Assembly: GCA_920105625.2 (NCBI GenBank)
Contig: CAKKTE020000144.1
Span: 261,001 to 325,000, forward strand
Source: Clusia tigrina
Lineage: Eukaryota > Arthropoda > Insecta > Diptera > Clusiidae
Reading direction: 5' to 3'
Length of the DNA: 64,000 nt
Part shown: piece after piece, positions 1 to 11,548 of the stretch
Numbering within the stretch: position 1 is the stretch's first letter
How the letters are laid out: every line of letters starts with the position of its first letter
Position numbers and translations under genes: made by a program
Notes under the pieces: generated by a model
Databases searched by the model: none
What the model was told of the DNA's origin: nothing
Seen by the model: the letters and a program-made list of their open reading frames with translations, nothing else

Positions 1-98
1 AATCAAAAAATAAGTGATTTTTAAATTAAATAAAAATGCTAAAAAAATAAAGAACATAAGTATTAAAAAAATTTAATTTATTTAAAGAAACATAAACT

Positions 99-703
99 AT
101 GAAGTGTTCTGTAGCGAATTGCAATAGCACTTCCGAGGACAAATCGTCCGACATAAGCTTTTTTATATTTCCGACTAACGCAGTGTTAAAAAAGAAATGG
201 GTTAGTTTTTGCCGGCGTGAAAAACAATTTAAACCAAATAAAAGATATATTTGTATGCTGCATTTCAAACCTGAGGACATCGAAAATGGTTTACAGTATG
301 ACATGGGTAAGTATGTAAAACAAGGAAGAGTTTCATTTGATTTCATTTAATATTTTACTTGAAGGTTATGCCGAACGTCGTTTTTTAAAAAAAGGAGTAG
401 TTCCAACGATCAACATTGATTCGCTTGAAAACGTTGAAGTCAGTGCCCAGCGGGCTTCTAGAATTGAAAAAAGGGATAATAAAAAGATTGTCAATTCGTT
501 GTTGAATCAACCAGGATGGTCTTCTGATCACAAATGGTTTTCTGAAAAAGCATATGGAGGAAGCTGTTAGCATTCAGTGCAGCGAAAAAGTAAAAAAACT
601 ATTCTTTCGTGCACGAATGTACTTCTTAATTAGAAAATTAAACAGAGACCTATTTGAATTGTCGAAAAATAGAAAAAGAAAGTGGAATAAAACACTAAAC
701 TAA
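99..703 (+). pseudogene. THAP-domain protein gene, two exons, frameshifted
   Basis: Exon 1 (99-306) opens with a THAP zinc-finger domain: an N-terminal Cys pair, a central Trp and a CMLH motif near residues 52-55. A 58-bp intron (307-364, GTAAGT donor, TTGAAG acceptor) is in phase; exon 2 (365-570) continues with ERRFLKKGVVPTIN, the usual THAP tail. The frame ends at 568-570, but one extra A in the run at 545-549 would explain the stop: in the shifted frame the sequence stays open from 554 to 703 with Lys/Arg-rich residues. THAP domains bind DNA and occur in host regulators and in P-element transposases; no catalytic domain follows, so host gene or transposon remnant cannot be separated. The intron and domain are seen directly; loss of function is inferred. 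Confidence 0.75.
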
Positions 704-925
704 AAACTTGATTCGTTATCGTCCAAAAATGTCTTTCATTTGTACTGGGTTTTAAGAGGGGGCACTGGTTGTAATACGCTTAATTGTTAGTATATACTGC
801 CTTTTTATCACTTTCTTCAATATATAATAATATTTTCATTTTTTATAATTAGTAAGTATTATTTCTGTCTATCAATTATCTCCAGGAAGAAATGTCTGCA
901 AAAAACAGTAAATAACCCGACATTT

Positions 926-1200
926 TACTCTAACAAATTCATAAATATTTAAATGGATTAAAAGTATTAGTTTTTAAAAACGGTCTAATACAATTTTTTT
1001 CTTAACCGTTTTAATTTTTTACACACATTAGATTACAATTTCTTCTCAATTTATTGTTTCATGCGAATCTCCATACATATTTCACAATTTACTTAAGAAT
1101 ACTAGAGATGTGACGTCATGCGCAGAGAGAGAACACTTTGTCAACACTATCGGCGTAATCTTCTATATATATTCTTTCTATAATAATTCTTTCATTCATG
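926..1200. repeat. Inverted repeat copy 1 (partner at 13670-13879)
   Basis: This stretch matches the reverse complement of 13670-13879. Copy 1 carries about 46 extra bases near 1072-1117 and about 20 more near 1164-1183 that copy 2 lacks. The two copies flank the Jockey relic and the errantivirus. Its identity is unknown; no coding potential is seen. Confidence 0.75.
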
Positions 1201-1824
1201 GTTGGCATACACTTCAATATGTTGATTCTCACTCAAGAGAGCAATGAAATGTCGTTCTGTTTTATCATTCTTGGACTTTCTGTATATTGTTTTTGGTAGC
1301 AGATACCATAGAGACGCGGTACTTAAAAGTCTCTCTTTTTGCGCACACTAACTCATGTGCAAAACTGTCGTAGTGTGGCTGATTTTCTTCAGAATTCTGG
1401 TTAAGCAATGATAAATAAACCTATCTATACAGGCAACTAATGATAAGCAGATACTCTTTTTTTTAAACGTCCGAAAATTTGACATTTATTGTTCTCTATA
1501 GCAAAATACTAACGAAGTTGTAAGCACAACTAATTCCTCACACAAAAATAAAAACTCAAGTGAGAAAAATAGCGCAATCGGCAACTCGGAAAAAATATTC
1601 CGAAAAACTAGACCCAGCAGGAACCAAACTTTTAAATTAGGGGAAATCAAAAGAAATCACCGACTAACAGAATTCAAAACACTCCGAAGCACGCTAGATC
1701 GAGTCCAGACCGGGCACAACAAAATAAATCAAAACAATATATTAGCTGGATCTACTTTTACAGATGTTCTATCTTAACCGAAAATGGAAATGTCTGTAAT
1801 AGCCTGCACACTGAAGACCCTACT

Positions 1825-2484
1825 ATACTAATCAGAAATCGGCTTACGCATCATCTTATGCAATCGCATTCATTGCAATGGATGCAAGCTACATCAGTGT
1901 CTGTTAAAAATCGTGACAAAGTCCTGACGCTTTCAGCTATATAATGCCCACCCCGTTTTACAGTAACAGAAACTCAATTTAAAAAACTTTTTGCTTCCCT
2001 TGGTGATCGACTTATAGCTGGCGGTGATTATAATGCGAAATATAAATACTGGGGCTTTCGCCTAATTAATCCAAAACGCCGACAACTCTACAACGCAATA
2101 ACTAACATACATAGTAAATTCGCTTTTGTCAAGCCAGGACAGCCCACTTATTGACAAACATACCCAAAGAAAATTCCTGATCTTATTGATTTTGCTTTTT
2201 CTAAAAATATGGATAGGTCTTTAGTATCAGAGGAATCCTGTGTCGATCTGCTCTCTGATTACTCGCCTGTAATAATCAACCTTTATGAACAGCCAGAATA
2301 TATAAGTCCAATAGGGACCAACCAAACCGATTGGTTAAAATACAAAAAGTATATTAGTATTCAGATTTCTACAAGAGTTGAAGTAAAAGATGCAGATGAT
2401 ATAGACAACAATATTCATAATTTTAGCTCCATGCTAGCGATTGTAGCCGTAGTGGCAAACCCAAAAAAATGCCTTTCCAAATAG
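1825..2484 (+). pseudogene. Jockey-type ORF2 endonuclease domain, broken
   Basis: This is the C-terminal two thirds of an apurinic-type endonuclease. The CPPR motif lies near 1950, GGDYNAK near 2020 and a KKIPDLIDF motif near 2170, followed by a degenerate SDHSP-like segment (LLSDYSP) near 2255. Stops interrupt the frame near 1943 and 2152. An open piece continues from 2209 to 2484. In an active element this enzyme nicks target DNA to prime reverse transcription. The KKIPDLIDF region has a close relative on the minus strand at 53150-53230. Confidence 0.75.
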
Positions 2485-2598
2485 CCAAATTGAAAAGCTT
2501 GTAACACAGAAACGACGGCTGATCCGAGAATGGCAGTCCAATCACTCACCCATCTCTAAACACATTCTTCCGAAAGGGCTCTTAAATATACTCTGACA

Positions 2599-4165
2599 AT
2601 GGAGGAGGATAAAAACCTAAAAGAGTACCTGAAGAAGGTAACCCCAAATTCTACCGGAAGTTATTCCCTTTGGAAGGTAGCGAAAAATTTCAAGCCTCGT
2701 ATGGAAGGTGTAAAACCCCTGAGAGACCCGAACGGCACGTGGGCTCAAAGCGATAATGAAAAATCACTCTACTTTGCACGACATCTATGCAACGTGTTCC
2801 AGCCAAATATAACTACAAACTCCTTTGCATTGTCTGCCTTACCTTGCAGTACTGAGATTGCTCACCCTAATAAAATTTCCCTTCCTGAAATAGCCAAGCA
2901 GATCCAACAACTGAATCCGAAACAAGCACCTGGATTCGAAAATATTACCCCGAAAATGCTAAAACAGTTACCAGATTCTGCATCACCATTTCTCTGTAAG
3001 CTTTTCAACGCACTTTTGGACATCGGTTACTATTCGGATGCATGGAAGAAGTCTCAGATATGTATGATAGCTAAACCTGGAAAAGACGCGACGCTGCCGT
3101 CTTCGAATAGAACTAGCAGCCTGTTGCCTTGCCTCTCCAAGTTGTTTGAGAAACTACTACTAAATAAACTATCTGCTTTTCTTCATGAACATAGCGAAAT
3201 ACCGCAACACCAATTCGGTTCTCGAGAAAAGAACAGCACTATTGAGCAAGTGAATTGAATTACAAATGAAAATAGAAAAGCATTTGAACTTGGGGAGTTT
3301 CGCTCTGCAATATTCCTTGACGTGGCTCAAGCATTTGATAAGGTATGGCATCAACGACTTATGTTCAAAATCAAAAAGTTTCTTCCAAAAAGCTATTATA
3401 TCATCAATTCAGTCTCACTTATCCAATAGACGTTTCAATTTCGGACGATGTAGCCCAAGGTAGTGTTCTAGGCCCTACATTGTATGCAGAATTTACATCT
3501 GATACTACAATAAGCGAAAGCACACTAATTTCAACATTTGCGGATGATACCGCCGTACTTAGTTGCAATAAATGTTCGATATGGTGTCGAGGGCACTACA
3601 AGAGCACTTATTTAAGGTAGAAGAATGGCTAGGGATGTAGCGTATAAAGGTCAATTAGCAAAAAAGCAAGCACGTAATATTCTCTTTGACGCCTGGTACG
3701 TGTCCAGCTATTCGGCTCAATAATATCGAGATGCCGCAAGCTAATGAAGTCATTTACCTCGGCATTCATTTAGACATGCGCTTAACTTGGCGTACGCACA
3801 TTTCAGCTAAAATTTTAAATATTAAGTTGAAGGTCGCCAATCTGCATTGGATAATTAACCATAAATCTTCCTTAAGTCTGGAATATAAAATCCTCTTAAA
3901 CAATGCAGTTATTAAACCGATATGGTTGTACGGGATTCAACTATGGGGTAATGCATCCGCTTCCATAATTCAAAGGTTTCAGTCTAAGATACTTGGGTTA
4001 ATAACAGGTGCTCCATGGTACATGCGTAACGATAATATTAACAAAGACCTGAAAATTCCTACAATTATCACAGAAATAATGTCTAGAAAGCAGAAATACA
4101 TAGCAAAACTGGAAAATCACCCGAATCCACTTGCCAAATCCCTCGCAAAACCGATAAGCCGATAA
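2599..4165 (+). pseudogene. Jockey-type ORF2 reverse transcriptase and C-terminus, broken
   Basis: From 2599 to 3258 an open frame carries the RT entry motifs (KQAPGFENITPKML, WKKSQICMIAKPGKDA, QFGSREKNSTIEQV). A TGA at 3256-3258 ends it; the same frame goes on with FLDVAQAFDKVWH at 3318-3354. After a frameshift the catalytic FADDTA box is at about 3536-3556, and a third piece (3686-4165) holds the thumb and C-terminal region (YLGIHLDMRLTW, IKPIWLYGIQLWG). At least one nonsense change and two frameshifts are present, so it is inactive. The order of motifs and the lack of RNase H match Jockey relatives. Confidence 0.8.
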
Positions 4166-4350
4166 CGCCTGCAGAGAAGAGACTTTCCGGCTTTATGAAG
4201 AGCGAAGCAGAGCCGAAATTGTGATAGACAAATTCAATTTGGGTTAAAATTATTTTTAGTTACTAGTTTTAAGATTTGATATACTTATTGTTAGGCTTAT
4301 TATTTTAGCAGATTCAATAAATAATTAATTCTTGTTACACAAAAAAAATA

Positions 4351-5913
4351 TGTTTCGGGAGTAATCAATACAGAACCGCTACTGGATCTACTAAGGTCGA
4401 TTGCAGAAAATCAGTACAAATTGAAATTTTTCAAAGAATATGAAGGCAAAGTTCAACCGATCACAACACAAATTTTTGTAGAAGGAAACACGGAATTGCA
4501 CGCTTACAAACCAAAACAAAAGCAAAATTAAAATCGGAATTATGATGCACACTAAAATTAAATTTGAACCACCAAAAAAAGAAAAGGGAACTCGTACAGT
4601 GCACAAACTTTCAGAGAGATCGCCATCGAGTAGTACAGAGAGATAACTTCGTCAATCCAACAACAAAATCAATGGGAAATCGGATACAAGTGGATAAGTA
4701 CTCGGGGACCACTAGCGATCAGCTTTTTCCTAAGAGACCCCAGGGACAAATACATTTGGACTTTTTATAAAAAAGTGTTACTGATGATAATAATTTTTTA
4801 CTGCATATTTTCATAAATTAAGTGAATAAATTAAAATCAGAGGTGGAATAGTGCTTTTATTATAGATATATTATAAAATTAGATATTATTTAATGGAACA
4901 AATTTTGAAAAATTTGCAATAGTAATTATATTGAGTTTTTTGGAGACTCATAAATACATTCTGATATTTTTATATTACTAATTTCCATCCATTTAATCCA
5001 TTATGATAAATAAAAAGTAGCACATCAACTCAGAACGTGTAACTTATTAATCGTTTATTATTGTAGCGTACTTATCTTATATGTAATATTTAAGCTAATA
5101 CAAATTATGACACACACACTAATGAATTTAGACAAAGAATGGGAGACACACAAACTTATGTATTTAGATATAATAAATTGTGAACAAAGGCAAACATAGA
5201 AATTCATAACAGCTGACAAACAATGCGAGGGCATTAGCGCAGCGATCTTGAAAGGCCAGCGCACCCAGATCTAATTTCTCTGAGTGCGCTAACCCCATTT
5301 TGTTGCCGGGCAAGATGCGATACTTTGGCTGGATACGATATTGCGTAGATCAGTCGAAATTTGTGAATTTGCATTTGAACATTGGAAATGCATTGGGAAT
5401 AGAATGAAAATCCCATGCAAGTCCAATGGAATTGAACCGGATAAATACCCCTGATTATTCAATAAAGTTTTTAGATTTTATTCTGATATACTCCAGCAAA
5501 CGTATTTTCTCTAACTTCAACCGTAATTTCTCCGCTGGTTAAATATTGAGTAGTCAAAATGCAATTAGGCCATTCGCCTGACTAATAAGCGGTGCTACCC
5601 CGCTGTATAAACATTTGGTAGAGCAGCTGTATGGGTTCGCTCCCAGTCTTGTTCAGTGGTACGACACCAGGTTCATTACAATATATCAGAAATAGTCTTA
5701 CAGTTTTTTGCTTTTATAATTGGTTAATCTTTGTAATATTTTACAAATAATTTTGAGTTATAAATAAGAAAGAAAAAATAAATGGTGATTAGGTTTATAC
5801 AAAGCTTATTTGATTGTGCTGCTTTGAAGAAGTATTCAAGATTGACTTGATTACAGTAAGTGGTATAAATAACTAAATATAATACATAAATATAATTCGA
5901 ATGTAATTATATA
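4351..5913. other. Intergenic AT-rich stretch with a possible LTR-like segment
   Basis: No gene is recognised. A frame of about 57 codons is open near 4361-4530 but matches nothing I know. Bases 5220-5690 are less AT-rich and contain a TATA-like GGATAAATAC at about 5439 followed about 15 bases later by AATAAA, the spacing seen in some retrotransposon LTRs. No matching second copy, internal region or target duplication was found, so a solo LTR is only a possibility. Confidence 0.4.
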
Positions 5914-6254
5914 AGTTAAGGTGAAATAAACTACATTCACCTAAACAAAGCAAATCTCATATTGCACACTCAACCCGTGTGCAAATAATTCACACGTTTT
6001 GTGATGACACCGCGTCTGCCAAAATCCGAACACCTGCAAGCTGCAATTTAGTTCACTCATCCCAATCCAGAATCGTGGGAATGCAAGTTCAGCATCTTCC
6101 AGCGACAAACCATCCGGCAGCATACGGTATAATAGGCTTAAACTTAAGAATATTTTGTATTAGATTTTAGTTCGTTTTCAATCCTCAAATAAAGAAGGTG
6201 CATAGCACCAATAAAAATATTTTTTTAACTTTAATAACACCAATGTGATTAACT
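5914..6254 (+). repeat. 5' LTR of the errantivirus
   Basis: The 341-bp LTR begins AGTTAA and ends TTAACT, a six-base inverted terminus. It matches 13163-13503 without any difference I could find. An AATAAA polyadenylation hexamer lies near 6189, followed by a small GGTGCATAGCACC hairpin. Confidence 0.93.
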
Positions 6255-6272
6255 GGCGCCCGAGCAGGTCTG
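6254..6272 (+). other. Primer binding site, Lys-type
   Basis: TGGCGCCCGAGCAGG starts at the last base of the LTR. It resembles the lysine-tRNA primer site of retroviruses and of gypsy. It would prime minus-strand DNA synthesis. The exact tRNA is inferred. Confidence 0.7.
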
Positions 6273-6704
6273 GATCACAGTCACTAGTTTACAATAATAT
6301 TCGAAACAAACAGAGCCCTCAAAGAGGTCGTGATTCGTAAAGTGTAACTAAACAAAGCTAAAAGACCCTTAAGCAGTGTCAAGCTTTCCGCGAGTGTCTT
6401 AAAAAAGTGTTAATAGACAGCGGTGTGATCCAGTACCCACAATTAACATCAGCCAGGAAACGAGGCCCCCCAGTACTCCACGCAAAGGACAAAAAGGAGC
6501 AGCTAGATCTGCAGCCACCTGGACAAGATGAACCATATAGTTTTTATGTAAGTTAGAACTAATTATAATTAGTTAAATTTAAGAAATTAGAAAAAAAATA
6601 ATAATAATAAAATCAAAGTGAAAATAACTTAAAATTTATAAAAGTATAAATAAAGTAAGAATAAAGTGAGCACAAGATATTTTAGAAAATTTAATAATTT
6701 CTTT

Positions 6705-6843
6705 TTATGGAATAAATTTAATAATAAATTAATGGAATAAATTGAATAATAAATTAATGGAATAAATTTAATAATAAATTAATGGAATAAATTTAATAAT
6801 AAATTAATGGAATAAATTTAATAATAAATTAATGGAATAAAAT
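6705..6843 (+). repeat. 25-bp tandem repeat in the errantivirus leader
   Basis: A unit AATGGAATAAATTTAATAATAAATT is repeated about five and a half times with almost no variation. It lies between the primer site and gag, the same region where the Drosophila gypsy element carries its Su(Hw) insulator repeats. The unit lacks the TGCATA core of Su(Hw) sites, so any regulatory role is speculative. Confidence 0.9.
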
Positions 6844-7030
6844 ATTGAGTTACAAGCTTAAAAAAAAATAAATAAAATTTTTACATCTATGCTTACACAA
6901 CAGACCCTCCAGAGCGTGGGAATTTAAAGATCATAAACAATTTATAGCAAAATAAAAAATAAAAATATCTGAAAATTATTGAATATTTAAATAATATACT
7001 AATCCATATCCTATTCCCTACCTAATAAAA

Positions 7031-8419
7031 ATGCCTAACGAAAATATCCTTAGACCAGCTACTTTAAATGCAAATGCTGCAGGCTTTTCCACAAGTGGCA
7101 CTTCAAATGCCCAAACTACCCCAGAATTAGAAACCCTTATAAGCACCCTAATAGTTAGAATTTTGAATACAGAAGGACGAACGTTAATTCAATCGATCGT
7201 TAGTCCACCTCTCGAAATTGCACGCGACCAAACTATAGACGAATGCCACAGAGGACAAACGGACGGCTTAGAAAAAATTCCGGATATTATCCGAGGCTTG
7301 AGGGAATTTTCAGGTAATCCACGCGAGTTTTCCTCTTGGAAAAAAAGTGTTGATCGTGTACTTCAAATTTACGAATATCAGAAAGGAACACCAAAGTATT
7401 TTGGAATACTAAATGTCATCAGAAACAAAATAACGGGTGATGCAGATACCGCCTTGGAATCTTACAACACACCCCTGGAGTGGAAGGCCATATCTCGTTG
7501 CCTTACCATCCATTATGCTGACAAGCGAGATTTGGGTACCTTGGAGTACCAGATGACATCGCTAGTCCAAGGTAGATCAACTGTACAAGATTTTTATCAG
7601 CAGGTATATTCGCACCTGTCGCTCATTTTAAACAAGATTGCATGTTTAGAAATATCCGAGGAATCACTACACTTGCTCACTCAAACATACAGAGACAAGG
7701 CCTTGGATACTTTCGTGAGAGGTCTCAGAGGTGACCTGCCAGGACTTTTGGGCATTAAGGAGCCAACTAACTTGCCTCAAGCATTACATCCTTGCTTGAA
7801 AATGGAAAATCAGAATTTCCGCGCAAGCTACGCCCACGGTAACCAGGGAACTATGGGAAAGACGAACTATAACCCACCACAGTTACCACCACGTCGAAAT
7901 AATTACACTCAACAGTATACGTTAAATAGACAGCCATTTTACCCAGAAATAGCTTACTTACCCCAAACCCAACAACGACAACCCTACCGTCAAACGCAAC
8001 CTAACTTCCAACAATATCGTAACCAATACGCAACACAAACTCCTATTAATTCAAACTTTTACCCAAATTTTCCACCACCACGGCCATTTGCCCAAAAACC
8101 ACAACCACGGCCAGAGCCTATGGAAGTGGACCCCACTATTAACTCTAGAATGGTAAATTACAGTAACAGACCTCGTAACAACGTACTGTATGGAAAAAGA
8201 CCAGACGAACAATTCTCGGCTCAAGTTCCCAGGAAAATGCAAAGGAACTTTCACGTAAATGCAGTGAACGAAGATCTTCAGGAGTATTACCAACAAATAG
8301 ACCCACAGAACGAAACATGTGACCAAAACTTTTCTGAATATATTGCAAATGAAGTAACTGATGAAAACGGCGCTCAAACCGACTTTCATGAATTTAGTGA
8401 CATACATTTTTTAGAATAA
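7031..8419 (+). CDS. gag: Errantivirus Gag
   Basis: This 462-codon frame encodes the structural protein that assembles the particle and packages RNA. The first 270 residues hold a capsid-like alpha-helical region. Residues 280-370 are rich in Gln, Pro, Asn and Arg, with many QQ and PPR motifs, and replace the CCHC zinc knuckles; lack of a knuckle is usual for 17.6/297-type Gag. The ATG at 7031 is the first in this frame after the leader. The last codons cover a TTTTTTA heptamer at 8407-8413 that would shift ribosomes into pol. No internal stop is present. Confidence 0.88.
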   Translation: MPNENILRPATLNANAAGFSTSGTSNAQTTPELETLISTLIVRILNTEGRTLIQSIVSPPLEIARDQTIDECHRGQTDGLEKIPDIIRGLREFSGNPREFSSWKKSVDRVLQIYEYQKGTPKYFGILNVIRNKITGDADTALESYNTPLEWKAISRCLTIHYADKRDLGTLEYQMTSLVQGRSTVQDFYQQVYSHLSLILNKIACLEISEESLHLLTQTYRDKALDTFVRGLRGDLPGLLGIKEPTNLPQALHPCLKMENQNFRASYAHGNQGTMGKTNYNPPQLPPRRNNYTQQYTLNRQPFYPEIAYLPQTQQRQPYRQTQPNFQQYRNQYATQTPINSNFYPNFPPPRPFAQKPQPRPEPMEVDPTINSRMVNYSNRPRNNVLYGKRPDEQFSAQVPRKMQRNFHVNAVNEDLQEYYQQIDPQNETCDQNFSEYIANEVTDENGAQTDFHEFSDIHFLE

Positions 8420-11400
8420 CGGACTCTTCGTTGCCATATTTCAATTGCAAAACGAAGAGCGGACAGATTCTAAGAATACTTATAGATACGGGCTCAAATA
8501 AAAATTACATTCAATCGTGCTTAGTAGAAAATCCCCTCCAAAATAATCAAAAATTCAATGCAAACTCAATAGCTGGAAATGTCGAAATTACTCAGCATAC
8601 TCTTCTAAATCTTTTCGGACTTAAAGACAATATTTTGAAACTTTATTTATTACCATCCCTGAAATCATTTCATGCTATCTTGGGAAACGATTCTCTAAAA
8701 CACCTTTCAGCAGTTATTCACACAAAAGATAATTATATGCTAGTAAATAATAGAATCAGGATAAGAATAAACCAACAAAAATCCGAATCAGTTAATGCAA
8801 TAAAACTAAAAACAGATCACATGAGCGTCAGCCAACAAAAATCAGTATACGAAATTGTAAGAAATTTTCCTCGACTATTCGCAGATCCCGACGAAAGATT
8901 AACTTATACAACCAAAGTACAAGGCGAAATTCGTACCACAAGCGATACACCCGTGTACACTAAATACTACCCCTATCCTAACGCACTCAAAGGGGAAATC
9001 GACAAACAAATACTCCAGCTTCTGAATGATGGCATTATAAGACCATCACGATCCCCATACAACTCTCCCGTTTGGATCGTTTCGAAGAAACCCGACTCAC
9101 AAGGACAGAAACAGTACAGAATGGTAATAGACTACAGAAAACTGAATTCCGTCACAATTGCCGATCGCTATCCAATTCCCGAAATAGGAGAAGTTTTAGC
9201 ACAATTGGGAAAAAATAAATGGTTTACGATACTAGACTTAAAAAGCGGATTCCATCAAATCCCGCTCGCCAAACGCGACATTGAAAAAACTGCATTCGCA
9301 GTAAGTAATGGCAAGTATGAATTTACTCGGTTACCATTTGGCCTTAAAAACGCACCGTCCATATTTCAACGCGCGCTAGATGAAATACTCAGAGACCACA
9401 TAGGCAAACGCGCTTATGTTTACATAGATGACATCATAATATTTAGTAAAGACGAGAAATCCCATTTAGAAGGCATAGCTAAAGTTTTTAGAACCTTGTG
9501 CGAAGCAACTATGAAGGTCCAACTTGACAAAAGTCACTTTTTTCAAATGGAAGTAGAATTTCTTGGGTTTATAGTGTCATCTGATGGTATAAAAACAAAT
9601 CCATCCAAAGTAGAAGCAATAGCGAACTATCCATGTCCAAAAACACTGAAAGAACTTCGATCTTTTCTTGGCCTATCTGGTTATTACCGCCGGTTTATAA
9701 AAGATTACGCCAAAATGGCGAAACCCCTTACAAGTCTTTTAAGAGGCGAGGATGGGCGAGTATCCAAGAAAAACTCCAATAAGAAAGAGGTATATCTGAA
9801 CAAGGAAGCGGTAAAAGCGTTTAATCAAATTAAAAATGCCTTATTAGGAAAGGAAATTATGCTGGCATATCCCGACTATAGTAAAGATTTCGAACTGACG
9901 ACGGACGCGTCTAATTACGCCATTGGCGCCGTACTCTCCCAACAAGACAGACCTATCACCTTCATATCAAGAACCCTTAGCAAAACCGAGGAAAGTTACG
10001 CAGCGAACGAAAAAGAAATGTTGGCCATAATCTGGTAACTAAACTCGCTACGGAACTACTTGTACGGATCTGCAAAAGTAAAGATATTTACAGACCACCA
10101 ACCTCTAACATACGCGCTGAGCAATAAGAACAACAACTCCAAAATGAAACGTTGGAAAGCGATACTGGAGGAGTACAATTATACGCTACAGTACAAACCT
10201 GGAAGAACTAATGTCGTAGCGGATGCTCTTTCGCGACTATCTAAGAACACGTTCGTAAACTCATTAACACCCACACAGCCAGCTCAGAAAGTTCGCCACA
10301 CAACTTAATTCCTAGTATTGAAGCCCCAATAAACGTCTTCCAGAATCAAATTTTCTTAAATGAAGGAAGCCCTCCGAATTACAACTTCAAAATAATATTC
10401 CCCACTTACCACAGGCATTTAATAACTGAACCCAATCTTACTCCCGAAAAACTAGTAGATATTTTGAAAAGATACCTAAATCCCAGCGTAATCAATTGCA
10501 TTAAAACGCAAGAAAATATAATGGGCCAAATCCAAGAAATCTACCCAAATTTTTTTTCAAGTTATCGTATTCGGTTCTCACAACTACAGGTGGAAGATAT
10601 CACCAACGAACAAGAACAAGAAGACCTAATAATTCAAACCCATAATAGAGCACATCGAAATCCACGTGAAAACAAAATTCAGATGTTAGAAAAGTACTAC
10701 TTCCCAGCAATGCCCAGAAAAATTAAAAGAATCACAGAAATGTGTACCATATGCAAGAAAAATAAATATGAAAGGCACCCAAACTCACCTAAACTAAATG
10801 AAACCCCCATACCAACTTTCCCCGGACAGTTCATATAGACATTTTCAGTACCGAAAAAAAACTTGTAATGACCGCAATGGACAAATTCTCTAAGTATGCT
10901 CAAACAAAAATTCTGCAGGGAAAATCAATAGAAAATATCAGGCAACCACTCAGGGAACTATTACTCCTTTTCGGAGTTCCAAAATTTGTCGTTATAGATA
11001 ATGAAAAGTCACTCAACTCAGAGTCAATACTTTTCATGATGAAAAACGAGCTCCATATTGACGTGTACACCACACCACCATATAGAAGCGAAGCAAACGG
11101 ACAGGTCGAACGATTCCACTCGACCTTGATTGAAATCATGCGATGCTTAAAGAACGAGAGTGGACACAGAAATTTTGAAGAGCTTCTCGAACGAGCCGTT
11201 AACGAATATAACCATAGTATTCATTCAACAGTAAGAAAAAGGCCCATAGATATTTTTTTTGGAAGAAACATAAATTGCACACCTGAAGACTACGAAAGAG
11301 CAAGACAGGACAATATAGACAAATTACTAGAAAAACAGAAGAAAGACCTTAGTTACCATAACAAAAACAAACAGGAAACAAAACAATATTCAGCCGGACA

Positions 11401-11542
11401 GACAATTTATGTCGAACGAAATAGAAGAGTAGGATCTAAACTACATGAAAGATTCAAAGAGGAAATAGTGAAGGAGAACGGAAACACAACAGTATTAACA
11501 GAAAGCGGCAGGATAATTCATAAAAAACATATTCGAAACTGA
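8401..11542 (+). pseudogene. pol: Errantivirus Pol (protease, RT, RNase H, integrase), three breaks
   Basis: Domains lie in the standard gypsy order. The protease has IDTGS near 8479. The reverse transcriptase runs from about 8990 to 9600, with LPFGLKNAPS and the catalytic YIDD box near 9424. RNase H starts at TTDAS near 9900. A TAA at 10036-10038 stops the frame just after MLAIIW. The same frame resumes to about 10290, where a frameshift leads into the integrase zinc finger (HHCC, 10640-10790). Another frameshift near 10836-10840 precedes the integrase core (VVIDNEKS near 10990, EANGQVERFH near 11092). The enzyme would copy and insert the element, but as written it is not translatable as one protein. 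Confidence 0.92.
8407..8413 (+). promoter_or_regulatory. Probable -1 ribosomal frameshift site, gag to pol
   Basis: The heptamer T TTT TTA sits in the gag zero frame as codons TTT and TTA, exactly as the X XXY YYZ rule requires, two codons before the gag stop. Slipping back one base enters the pol frame, which is open from 8401. No downstream pseudoknot was modelled. Confidence 0.7.
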
Positions 11543-11548
11543 CGACGA

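Larger units (their letters stand above)
1290..4350 (+). mobile_element. Jockey-clade non-LTR retrotransposon, decayed, internally deleted
   Basis: A degenerate non-LTR element. Bases 1290-1790 match the separate 5' fragment at 35845-36360 and hold 5' UTR and ORF1 remnant sequence. Near 1825 the ORF1 remnant joins directly to the middle of the endonuclease, so the rest of ORF1 and the start of ORF2 are deleted. Endonuclease, reverse transcriptase and the ORF2 C-terminus follow in order. The 3' end is an AATAAATAATTAATT tract with a short A-run near 4340-4350. No LTRs and no RNase H are seen, which fits the Jockey clade. The 5' limit is approximate and I found no clear target duplication. Confidence 0.8.

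Noticed and set aside
5610..5650. TGGTAGAGCAGCTGTATGGGTTCG resembling part of a tRNA
   Set aside because: No acceptor stem or anticodon arm can be formed from the flanks.
5220..5690. Possible solo LTR with TATA-like box and AATAAA
   Set aside because: No second copy, clear TG/CA ends or target duplication in the window; kept only as a note in the intergenic entry.
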